NCBI RefSeq assembly: GCF_900176535.1 | Contig: NZ_FWXT01000001.1 | Span: 1,612,001 to 1,676,000, forward strand | Length of the DNA stretch: 64,000 nucleotides | DNA from: Pedobacter africanus | GTDB lineage: Bacteria > Bacteroidota > Bacteroidia > Sphingobacteriales > Sphingobacteriaceae | Direction of reading: 5' to 3' | Shown: positions 42,753-50,085 of the stretch, one piece after another | Numbering within the stretch: the stretch's first letter is position 1 | Layout of the letters: every line of letters begins with the position of its first letter | Made by a program: the position numbers and the translations under genes | The notes under the pieces: generated by a model | The model's input: only the letters and a program-made list of their open reading frames with translations | What the model was told of the DNA's origin: nothing | Databases searched by the model: none

Positions 42753-44165
42753 ATGAAGAATTTAAATAATATACTATTGATTGGAGGTTTTATAACCTTG
42801 CTTTCCATTGTTTCCTGTACAAAAAGCTTCCTGGATCAAAAGCCCTACACCAGTATTTCTAAAGAAGATGCGCTTAAAACAGCTGCTGATGTTAAAACAG
42901 CACTAAACGGTGCCTACGCAAACTTACGCAATGGCGAGCTTCGTGGGGCTGCTGTTCCAATACTTGGTGATCTGCTTGCCGATAACATCTACCTCTCGAC
43001 AGTCAATATTGGTCTTTTTAACGGGGAGAATGCCTATTCCATCACCACAGATGGCGCTTACAGCAACCGGGTATGGTTTTTTGCCTACGCCAACGCTTTA
43101 CAGGTAAATAACATTATAGATGCCCCATTGAACCAGGGCAGCGAGGTGATGCAATATAAAGGTGAAGCCTATGCCATTCGCGCTTTGCTTTATTTCGACC
43201 TGGTGCGTTTCTTCGGAAAACCTTATACCCTGGCACCCAATACACTTGGTGTGCCCATTGTATTGCATTACGACCCTGCAGCCTTACCTAAGCGAAATAC
43301 GGTTACCGAAGTTTATACCCAAATCCTCTCAGATCTGGACCAGGCTATCAGTCTGATGTCGCAATACAATGGCTCAGCAAGATTTTCCAAATATGCTGCA
43401 ATAGCATTAAGGGCCAAAGTAAATTTATATAAAGGAGACTATCAGAAAGCCTATGACGATGCCAAAAATGTATTGGCCAACAGCGGTTTTACTCCGGTTA
43501 ACAGGGCCGATCTGGCAGCCTACTGGGCCGCAGCAATACCTCACGACCAAAGCAATAAAGTTGAAACACTTTTTGAACTTGCATCAGATGCTTTTAACAA
43601 TGCCTCAGATGAACTTGCAACGCATTTTGTGCAGGCCGATAACAGCGAAGGCGAAATGTTAACGACCAAATCATTATTTGATGCCTATACCACAGCGGAT
43701 GTCAGGAAGAGCCTCATCATTAAAGGTGTGCGGAACAGGGTTGGTGGCGAAGACCCTGCTTACATCGTGAATAAATATCCTGTTGTAGTTGGGGACTTCA
43801 ATGAAAAAAAGGTGATCCGTTTAGCGGAAGTTCAGCTAATTGCTGCTGAGGCCGCCTACCGTCTGAACAAGGAAAGCGAAGCCCTGACATGGCTAAACAC
43901 TTTGATGGCACAGAGAGATCCTTCCTTAATTTATGCTTCTGCTGGTGTATCCCTGCTGGCCGACATTGTAAACGAGAGACGCAAAGAACTTGCCTTTGAG
44001 GGCGACCGTTTCTTTGACCTCAACAGGTTGAACCAGAATATCAACCGGACAGAGGAATATCCCAGCGGCATTATTGAAGCGGGAGATTACCGGAGGGTAA
44101 TGCCAATGCCGCTGGGAGAAATCAATGTAAACCCCAATATTGTTCAGAACCCAAATTATCAGTAA
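42753..44165 (+). CDS. SusD/RagB-family outer-membrane lipoprotein (module 3)
   Basis: 470 residues with a lipoprotein signal ending IVSC (about Cys22). The family pattern is clear: YAIRALLYFDLVRFFGKPY, TPR-like IALRAKVNLYKGDYQKAYDDA, C-terminal ERRKELAFEGDRFFDLNRLN and the ending NPNIVQNPNYQ. It follows susC by 13 nt and precedes a TlpA-like gene by 20 nt, so the three are probably one message. The ligand is not inferable. Confidence 0.94.
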   Translation: MKNLNNILLIGGFITLLSIVSCTKSFLDQKPYTSISKEDALKTAADVKTALNGAYANLRNGELRGAAVPILGDLLADNIYLSTVNIGLFNGENAYSITTDGAYSNRVWFFAYANALQVNNIIDAPLNQGSEVMQYKGEAYAIRALLYFDLVRFFGKPYTLAPNTLGVPIVLHYDPAALPKRNTVTEVYTQILSDLDQAISLMSQYNGSARFSKYAAIALRAKVNLYKGDYQKAYDDAKNVLANSGFTPVNRADLAAYWAAAIPHDQSNKVETLFELASDAFNNASDELATHFVQADNSEGEMLTTKSLFDAYTTADVRKSLIIKGVRNRVGGEDPAYIVNKYPVVVGDFNEKKVIRLAEVQLIAAEAAYRLNKESEALTWLNTLMAQRDPSLIYASAGVSLLADIVNERRKELAFEGDRFFDLNRLNQNINRTEEYPSGIIEAGDYRRVMPMPLGEINVNPNIVQNPNYQ

Positions 44166-44185
44166 GCAGCTTAACCCAATTTAAA

Positions 44186-45187
44186 ATGTTTAGAATTCTT
44201 TTCATACTGTTTATGGCGATGCCATTTGCAGGCTTTTCACAAAAAAACAACTTTGTTATAAAAGGGACCATTGGCAGGCTGCAGCCCCCTGCCAAAGTTT
44301 ACCTGAAATACTATACCGGTACCGAAACAAAAATTGATTCCGCTCTGCTCCGTAATGGCAAATTTGAGCTCAGGGGCTATTTAAGCGCAATTAACCGTGG
44401 AATATTTTATTTGAATACCAAAGGTACAGGGCCATCGCGCGAGGATTACCGCTATTTATACATCGATAAGGGCACCACTACATTGAGCAGTACCGGATCT
44501 GCCAAAGCGGCAACCGCCTCTGGTACACAGATTGTGGCCGAAGATGCCAGCTATCAGGCGGCATTGACCCAGGGAACAGTAGCGCAATTCATTCAGGCAC
44601 ATCCATCATCCATTATCTGCTTGAGGGCCTTATTCGCAATGCTTTCTTCTACCGATCCACAAGAACTGGAAACTTTATTCCTGGGTTTATCACCAGAAAT
44701 CCGTAACAGCGGGGATGGCAAAGGGCTTTTCTCCAAAATCCAGTCACTCAAAAATGTAGCCATCGGTAAGATTGGCCCCGACTTTTCCCAGCCAGACACC
44801 AGCGGAAAACCAATACAGCTTTCTGCTTTTCGTGGAAAATATGTATTGCTGGATTTCTGGGCATCCTGGTGTGGCCCCTGCAGGAAAGAAAACCCAACGC
44901 TGATCAGGATGTACCAATTGTACAAGGACTTAAACTTTACCATCATTGGTGTATCCCTGGATGAACTTTCAGGAAAAGAAGAATGGATCGAGGCGATCCA
45001 CAAAGACAGGTTAACCTGGCCGCAGGTTTCAGATTTAAAAGCTGAAAATCATGCGGCAAAGCTATACGGGATCACCGGTATACCTCAAAACTTTTTAATT
45101 GATCCGGACGGGCGGATCATAGCAAAAGACCTGAAAGGGGCTGCACTGGAAAAAAAGCTTTCCGAAATATTAGCGAAGCCAAATTGA
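44186..45187 (+). CDS. TlpA-like thiol-disulfide oxidoreductase with N-terminal DUF4369 domain
   Basis: 333 residues, signal peptide ending AGFSQ (about 1-19). The N-terminal DUF4369-type beta domain (about 22-110, FVIKGTIGRLQPPAKVYLKY, KIDSALLRNGKFELRG) is followed by a thioredoxin domain (about 196-333) with FWASWCGPCRKENPTL, redox Cys229 and Cys232, and the cis-Pro segment TGIPQNFLIDPDGRI. It is periplasmic and probably keeps substrates or partner proteins reduced. It ends module 3, so two of the three sigma-linked SusCD loci carry such a protein. Confidence 0.9.
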   Translation: MFRILFILFMAMPFAGFSQKNNFVIKGTIGRLQPPAKVYLKYYTGTETKIDSALLRNGKFELRGYLSAINRGIFYLNTKGTGPSREDYRYLYIDKGTTTLSSTGSAKAATASGTQIVAEDASYQAALTQGTVAQFIQAHPSSIICLRALFAMLSSTDPQELETLFLGLSPEIRNSGDGKGLFSKIQSLKNVAIGKIGPDFSQPDTSGKPIQLSAFRGKYVLLDFWASWCGPCRKENPTLIRMYQLYKDLNFTIIGVSLDELSGKEEWIEAIHKDRLTWPQVSDLKAENHAAKLYGITGIPQNFLIDPDGRIIAKDLKGAALEKKLSEILAKPN

Positions 45188-45256
45188 CAGGAGCTTGTCC
45201 TAAATTAGTATGTCAACCTGAAAAGACATATACCAGGTCAAATACTGCTTCGGACT

Positions 45257-45315
45257 GACTGACCTGATGTTCCCCGGGAAAAAGTATACTTTTCCTGGCG
45301 AGCACCAGGTCAGTC
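45257..45315. terminator. Nested inverted repeat between convergent genes
   Basis: GACTGACCTG (45257-45266) mirrors CAGGTCAGTC (45306-45315), enclosing a second hairpin around AAAAGTATACTTTT (45280-45293). It lies in the 159-nt gap between the convergent tlpA-like and L,D-transpeptidase genes and probably terminates both. A further copy of ACCAGGTCA at 45232-45240 could compete for pairing. Confidence 0.55.
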
Positions 45316-45346
45316 CTTTATCTGACACGTTATCACGCAACCAGCG

Positions 45347-46774
45347 CTAATTGTCCTGCAGTTTGGCATATAGCGCTTTATCGAGCCCATAAATATCGTC
45401 GTAAAACAGCAGTCTTCCTTTTTCATCGATATCTGTTGTATAGTAAGTAATAAAAACGGGCACAGAAACCGGCAACCCTATATATTTGGCCCTTGGGTAA
45501 CCACTTTGCATTGCACTTTTGATCTGCTCGTACTTTTTCCCCTTTTCGAACAGGGCAAGAGCAAGCAGCAAGGGTTTTTCTACCCGAACGCAGCCATGAC
45601 TGATGGCACGCATAGGCTGGTTAAAAGCAGCTTTTACGGGGGTATCATGAAGGTAAACACTGCTTTCATTTTTAAACAGAAATTTGATTTTGCCCAATGA
45701 ATTCCGGTAGCCGGGCTGCTGTTTGAAAGAATAACTACTTACGTTTTCCCTGGCCCAGTCTATAGATTCGGGATCATCTATGAGTTTACCCTGCTTGAAG
45801 ACATGGATGTTGTTATTGGCCAGGTAATACTTGTCGCGGCCAGCATACTTTGAGATCTCATTTTTTGCGATGCTTTCAGGAATGTTCCAGACCGGATTTA
45901 CCTGTACACTATAAATTTTACTGCCCAGCTGTGGGGTCTCTTTGCCTTTTTCTCCTACACAAACTTTCATCTGCAGTACAGATATACCCTTTTCTATTAC
46001 CTGTAAATTAAATTCAGGGATATTTATCCGTACAAATTTCTGTTCAGTTGGCTTGTTTCTCCAGCGTAGGCGCTCCAGGTTCACTTTTAAAGTCTGCTGT
46101 GTTTCTTCGAGCGTTTTTTTGGGGGCCTGTATTTCATCTCTTAATGCTGCCTGCAAGGCCAGGTACTTTTTACCCTTTGGTTGTATACTGTCCAGATAGC
46201 CCCTAAGATCTTTGACCTCCAAAACACGCAACATTAAAATACTATCTGGCTGCGCTGTAGGTGTAAAATAATTGCTGTCTATCTGCGCCGGATTCAACAG
46301 ACCAAACTGCAGGGCATTGCTGTATTTCAGCAATGAGCTGGCCACCTGCAGTTCCAGCTCTACCACATCCTGGTACACATTAAGGGTAAGCCCTTTTTTG
46401 ACATACAGACGTTCCCTCATTTTTCTTATGTTAGTAACAGCAAATAGCTTAGGATCAAGACCATGTCGAGAAACCGCTTCAAAATAGGACAACAAAGTTT
46501 GCAGCTGATCTTGTAGCATAAAATGGGATATCAGTACCGGCTGAAATGTTTTACTTTGATAAAATGAGCGGATGGCATTGGGATAGCTTAGCTGAGCCTG
46601 CTTATTTTCCAGTACACGCTTAAATACATCCTGAAAATCCTCAGCTCCCTGTTTGGCTATTGCAGCCTGAATAACAGGTGTGGTTACACCAGCGGGACCA
46701 GCTATTCGTTTAACCTTGCAGGAAAAACACAGCAAGACACCGAAAAACAAGAGAATAGTGACCAGCCTTTTCAT
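45347..46774 (-). CDS. L,D-transpeptidase (YkuD family)
   Basis: 475 residues from ATG 46774 (MKRLVTILLFFGVLLCFSC); an upstream TTG at 46804 is a poor alternative. The N-terminus is a lipoprotein-type signal ending CFSC. The C-terminal half holds a YkuD catalytic domain with the motif AISHGCVRVEKP, containing catalytic Cys and His. The N-terminal half (about residues 60-260) is helical and resembles the scaffold domain of long L,D-transpeptidases such as YcbB. The enzyme cross-links peptidoglycan or attaches proteins to it in the periplasm. It stands alone between terminator-like repeats. The cross-link type made is not predictable. Confidence 0.9.
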   Translation of the reverse strand: MKRLVTILLFFGVLLCFSCKVKRIAGPAGVTTPVIQAAIAKQGAEDFQDVFKRVLENKQAQLSYPNAIRSFYQSKTFQPVLISHFMLQDQLQTLLSYFEAVSRHGLDPKLFAVTNIRKMRERLYVKKGLTLNVYQDVVELELQVASSLLKYSNALQFGLLNPAQIDSNYFTPTAQPDSILMLRVLEVKDLRGYLDSIQPKGKKYLALQAALRDEIQAPKKTLEETQQTLKVNLERLRWRNKPTEQKFVRINIPEFNLQVIEKGISVLQMKVCVGEKGKETPQLGSKIYSVQVNPVWNIPESIAKNEISKYAGRDKYYLANNNIHVFKQGKLIDDPESIDWARENVSSYSFKQQPGYRNSLGKIKFLFKNESSVYLHDTPVKAAFNQPMRAISHGCVRVEKPLLLALALFEKGKKYEQIKSAMQSGYPRAKYIGLPVSVPVFITYYTTDIDEKGRLLFYDDIYGLDKALYAKLQDN

Positions 46775-46869
46775 GATGCTTTCTCTTTCACAAGGGATTA
46801 ACAAACGGGCTACGAGATTGTTTTTTTACCATTTCTGGTTGTTTTCAGAAAAAAATATACGTTCTCAGA

Positions 46870-46921
46870 GCAGGCATAGGAATAATTGATGCTGAAGGGC
46901 ATCAATTATTCCTATGCCTGC
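46870..46921 (-). terminator. Perfect 23-bp hairpin downstream of the ABC exporter gene
   Basis: Arms 46870-46892 and 46899-46921 are fully complementary with loop TGAAGG (core GGCATAGGAATAATTG). It follows the exporter stop codon at 46946 on the minus strand and precedes the transpeptidase gene. There is no U-tract on either side, so it may protect the 3' end or insulate the genes rather than act as a classic terminator. Confidence 0.5.
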
Positions 46922-46945
46922 GAAGAGTAATGCTTATTTTTAATT

Positions 46946-48715
46946 TTAATCTGCAGAAATTCCGGTTGAATTGAACTGCAGGTCGTACAGTTTTTTGTAA
47001 TATCCGTTCAGTTTCAGTAACTCCTGATGCGTTCCCATTTCCTTGATCTCTCCTTTATCCAGCACCAGTATTTTATCGGCCTTTTGTATGGTAGAAAGAC
47101 GATGCGCAATTACGATGGAGGTACGGCCCTTCATCAGGTTTTCTATGGCACGCTGGATCAGCATCTCGGTTTCTGTATCTACGGAAGAGGTAGCTTCATC
47201 GAGCACCAGTATGGATGGATTATACACCAGGGCCCTGATAAAGGAAATGAGCTGGGCCTGACCAGCCGACAGTGTCGCCCCACGCTCCATTACGTTGTAC
47301 TGGTAACCGCCAGGCAAGCGTTCAATAAAATCGTGCGCCCCTACTTTTTTAGCAGCATCAATAACCTGTTCCATGGAAATATCCGGATTGTTTAGTGTGA
47401 TGTTGTTAAAAATCGTATCCGAAAACAGGAACACATCCTGTAGTACAGTAGCAATATTGCTACGCAGAAAACTGAGTTCGTAATCCTCTATTTTAACCCC
47501 ATCTACCCTGATCTCTCCTTTCTGGATTTCATAAAACCGGTTCAATATATTGATGGTCGATGATTTACCTGCGCCGGTAGCGCCTACCAGTGCAATGGTC
47601 TTACCTGCCGGTACCTGGAAAGAAATAGCTTTCAGTACGTAATTTTCCTCATTATATGCAAACCAAACTTTATCAAATGAAATTGAACCTTCCATTTTTT
47701 GAGGAACAAAAGTGCCCTTGTTCACCGTTACTTCATCGGTATCCAGCACCTTGAATACCCGCTCTGCACCCACCATTCCCATTTGCAGGGTATTGAACTT
47801 ATCGGCGAGCTCGCGGATTGGCCTGAAGAGCATACTGATGTACATGATGAATTCTGTGATGATACCCGGCTTAACATCAGGATCGTTCAGAATGGTCTTT
47901 GCACCGTACCAAACCAGCAGGCCCAGCGACATGGCCGAGATGATCTCAACCACAGGAAAAAATATGGAGTAGTACCAGTTGGAACGAATATTGGCGTCGC
48001 GGTAGCGGCCGTTGATCTTTAAAAACTTTTTGTATTCCTGCTCCTCCCTTGCAAAATACTGAATGATGGAAATACCTGTGATGTGTTCCTGCAGGTAGGT
48101 ATTTAAATTGGAAACTTCTGTACGGATTTCCTGAAAGGCCGATTTAATGGCCTTTTGAAAAACCGATGTGGCCATAATCAGCAGTGGCATAGGCAACAGC
48201 ACCACCAGGGTAAGTGTCCAGTCCTTATATACCATTACACCAATGATCACAATGACCATTAAAACGTCTCCGATAATCACGATAAGGCCTTCGGAGAAAA
48301 TTTCGGCAATGGTCTCCAGATCAGAAACCGTACGGGTGATGAGCTGGCCGATCGGTGTATTGTCGAAATATTTTAACCGCAGCCTGGTAATGTGATTAAA
48401 CACATTGATGCGCAGGTCGCGGATGGCCGACTGCCCCAGGGTATTGGTAAGCAGGGTATGGCTATATTGGAAGACCGTTTGGAGGATCAGGAGTATGAAC
48501 ATCAGGATGGTCATGTTCAATAAACCTCCATAATCTCCGGTAAGAATATGATGGTCGAGCGTATAACCGATAAGGATAGGCCGGAGCGGCGCAATGGCCG
48601 CCAGGAGTATGGTGAGTACTACAGACCAGATAAAAATACTGCGGTAAGGTTTTACATATTGAAAAACCCTTTTCAATAAGCTGAAGTTAAACGCATCACC
48701 GGTTATTTTTGACAT
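46946..48715 (-). CDS. ABC transporter, fused permease and ATP-binding protein (exporter type)
   Basis: 589 residues. An N-terminal six-helix ABC exporter membrane domain (about 20-310) is followed by a nucleotide-binding domain with Walker A GATGAGKSS, signature LSAGQAQ (a variant of LSGGQ), Walker B ILVLDEATSSVD and the H-loop IVIAHRLS. It is a half-transporter that should dimerise, of the MsbA/multidrug exporter type. The start lies 1 nt from the truA stop, so the two are co-transcribed. Substrate unknown; lipids or drugs are usual for the group. Confidence 0.93.
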   Translation of the reverse strand: MSKITGDAFNFSLLKRVFQYVKPYRSIFIWSVVLTILLAAIAPLRPILIGYTLDHHILTGDYGGLLNMTILMFILLILQTVFQYSHTLLTNTLGQSAIRDLRINVFNHITRLRLKYFDNTPIGQLITRTVSDLETIAEIFSEGLIVIIGDVLMVIVIIGVMVYKDWTLTLVVLLPMPLLIMATSVFQKAIKSAFQEIRTEVSNLNTYLQEHITGISIIQYFAREEQEYKKFLKINGRYRDANIRSNWYYSIFFPVVEIISAMSLGLLVWYGAKTILNDPDVKPGIITEFIMYISMLFRPIRELADKFNTLQMGMVGAERVFKVLDTDEVTVNKGTFVPQKMEGSISFDKVWFAYNEENYVLKAISFQVPAGKTIALVGATGAGKSSTINILNRFYEIQKGEIRVDGVKIEDYELSFLRSNIATVLQDVFLFSDTIFNNITLNNPDISMEQVIDAAKKVGAHDFIERLPGGYQYNVMERGATLSAGQAQLISFIRALVYNPSILVLDEATSSVDTETEMLIQRAIENLMKGRTSIVIAHRLSTIQKADKILVLDKGEIKEMGTHQELLKLNGYYKKLYDLQFNSTGISAD

Positions 48716-48716
48716 A

Positions 48717-49499
48717 TTACTTTACAAAGGGATAAATTACATTTACTAAATACAAACCACAGGCCGGAACAGATTGTCCTGCATTACTGCGGTTCTTACT
48801 TTCTATAATTTGTTTAAACTGAGCTAAGTTAAGTTCATTTTTACCTACCTGTATCAGTGTGCCCACAATAGCACGCACCATGTTCCTCAAAAACCTGTCG
48901 GCCCTAACGGTAAACCGCAAACCGCTCTCCTGCTCCTCAAAAAAAGCGGCTGTAATTTTACAGTTATTGGTGAAGGTCTGGGTATTGGATTTACTGAAAC
49001 AGGAAAAATCGGTATAGTTGAGCAGGAGCTCTGCTGCTGCATTCATGGCTTCAATGTCAAGCTCGCCTTTATACAGCCAGGAACGGTTCAGTTTAAAAGG
49101 GTCTTTATGAAAATGAAGGTAGTAATGGTAGGCACGTTCGGTTGCATCAAAGCGTGCATGGGCATCTGCATCAACTTTAAATACCCTTTTTACCGCAATC
49201 TGATAAGGCAGAAGCGCGTTAATGCCCGTCACCGAACATAAGGGATCCGGCAACTTCGCCTTTGCCTCAATACTTTCCCCATCAGGCGGAACCGACAGAT
49301 CGAAATGTGCGTAAAACTGCGTAGCATGTACACCTGTATCTGTACGCCCGCAGCCCAGCGTACTTACCGGCTGCCGGAAATAAGTGGATAAAGCTTTATC
49401 CAGGCATTCCTGTACCGTAGTAGCATTGGGCTGTATCTGCCAGCCATGATAAGGGGTGCCGTCGTACGACAATTCAATAAAATACCGTTGCGTGTTCAA
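48717..49499 (-). CDS. truA: tRNA pseudouridine synthase A
   Basis: 260 residues. The family motif GCGRTDTGVHA contains the catalytic Asp, and RYFIELSYDGTPYHGWQIQPN at the N-terminus and FLRNMVRAIVGTL near the C-terminus are characteristic. TruA makes pseudouridine at positions 38-40 of the tRNA anticodon stem. The start appears to be TTG at 49499: no ATG lies in frame before the conserved RYFIELSYDG and none upstream. A -7-like TAATTTTG (minus strand 49512-49505) ends only a few bases before it. The exporter gene follows after 1 nt. Confidence 0.96.
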   Translation of the reverse strand: MNTQRYFIELSYDGTPYHGWQIQPNATTVQECLDKALSTYFRQPVSTLGCGRTDTGVHATQFYAHFDLSVPPDGESIEAKAKLPDPLCSVTGINALLPYQIAVKRVFKVDADAHARFDATERAYHYYLHFHKDPFKLNRSWLYKGELDIEAMNAAAELLLNYTDFSCFSKSNTQTFTNNCKITAAFFEEQESGLRFTVRADRFLRNMVRAIVGTLIQVGKNELNLAQFKQIIESKNRSNAGQSVPACGLYLVNVIYPFVK

Positions 49500-49533
49500 T
49501 AGTACAAAATTATCTTTTTAATCGGATATCGAA

Positions 49534-49563
49534 TTGCTTAGTTTTGGCCTTTTAATATATTTG
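49534..49563 (+). promoter_or_regulatory. Promoter for the DUF4293 gene
   Basis: TTG (49534-49536), 19 nt, then TATATTTG (49556-49563) fits the Bacteroidota consensus. The ATG follows 19 nt after the -7 element, giving a very short leader. It lies in the 83-nt divergent gap with truA. Confidence 0.5.
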
Positions 49564-49582
49564 TTAAAATTATTGAACTGAT

Positions 49583-50002
49583 ATGATACAAAGAGTGCAA
49601 TCTATATGGCTTTTGTTGGCAGCGTTGACGCTTGTGAGCTTATTCTTTTTCCCGCTGCTATTTAAAAGTGTAAATAATACCGAGTATTTACTTTATATAG
49701 ACGGACAGCATATAGGCGCGATGATCTTAAACGGCGTTACCATCTTATTATGCCTGATTTGTATTTTTCAATTTAAGAACCGCCCGATGCAAAAACGCCT
49801 GATCATGATCAACATGGTCCTGATCATCGCTACGGCTGTATTGTCGGTATTAAATGCATCTTTATTACCGGGTGGAATCAGTGGGGCTTCACTGCATATT
49901 GGTTCAGGAATGTTTGTCCTTGCCCTGCTGTTTTGCATGCTTGCGATCCGCGGAATCAGAAAAGATGAGCAATTATTAAGATCCGCCGACAGACTCAGAT
50001 AA
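49583..50002 (+). CDS. DUF4293 family membrane protein
   Basis: 139 residues with four hydrophobic segments (about 7-28, 47-68, 74-95 and 103-125). The N-terminus MIQRVQSIWLLLAALTLVSLFF is typical of DUF4293, an uncharacterised family found in Bacteroidota next to truA, DEAD-box or transcription genes. It is divergent from truA and 83 nt upstream of the helicase gene, which has its own promoter. No function is known. Confidence 0.85.
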   Translation: MIQRVQSIWLLLAALTLVSLFFFPLLFKSVNNTEYLLYIDGQHIGAMILNGVTILLCLICIFQFKNRPMQKRLIMINMVLIIATAVLSVLNASLLPGGISGASLHIGSGMFVLALLFCMLAIRGIRKDEQLLRSADRLR

Positions 50003-50032
50003 TTAACCGCTTGATTTTTATTTAGTTACTAA

Positions 50033-50065
50033 TCTGTAAAATTCCAAAAATTAAACTTACCTTTG
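50033..50065 (+). promoter_or_regulatory. Promoter for the DEAD-box helicase gene
   Basis: TCTG (50033-50036) and TACCTTTG (50058-50065) are 21 nt apart; the -7 element is perfect and the -33 differs by one base. The ATG at 50086 follows 20 nt later. Confidence 0.45.
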
Positions 50066-50085
50066 CGGCTTAATAAATAAAATAC

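Noticed and set aside
20371..45187. Interpretation as polysaccharide utilisation loci
   Set aside because: SusCD pairs and sigma/FecR genes are present, but there is no carbohydrate-active enzyme. The only GH1 enzyme (60547-61884) is far away, cytoplasmic and in a different transcription unit.
46775..46804. Ten-residue N-terminal extension of the L,D-transpeptidase from a TTG
   Set aside because: It would precede a normal lipoprotein signal peptide that starts at ATG 46774.
46946..48715. The ABC exporter as the missing pump of the TolC/adaptor pair
   Set aside because: It is a fused six-helix exporter half-transporter co-transcribed with truA, not a MacB-type protein with a large periplasmic domain, and it lies in a separate unit.
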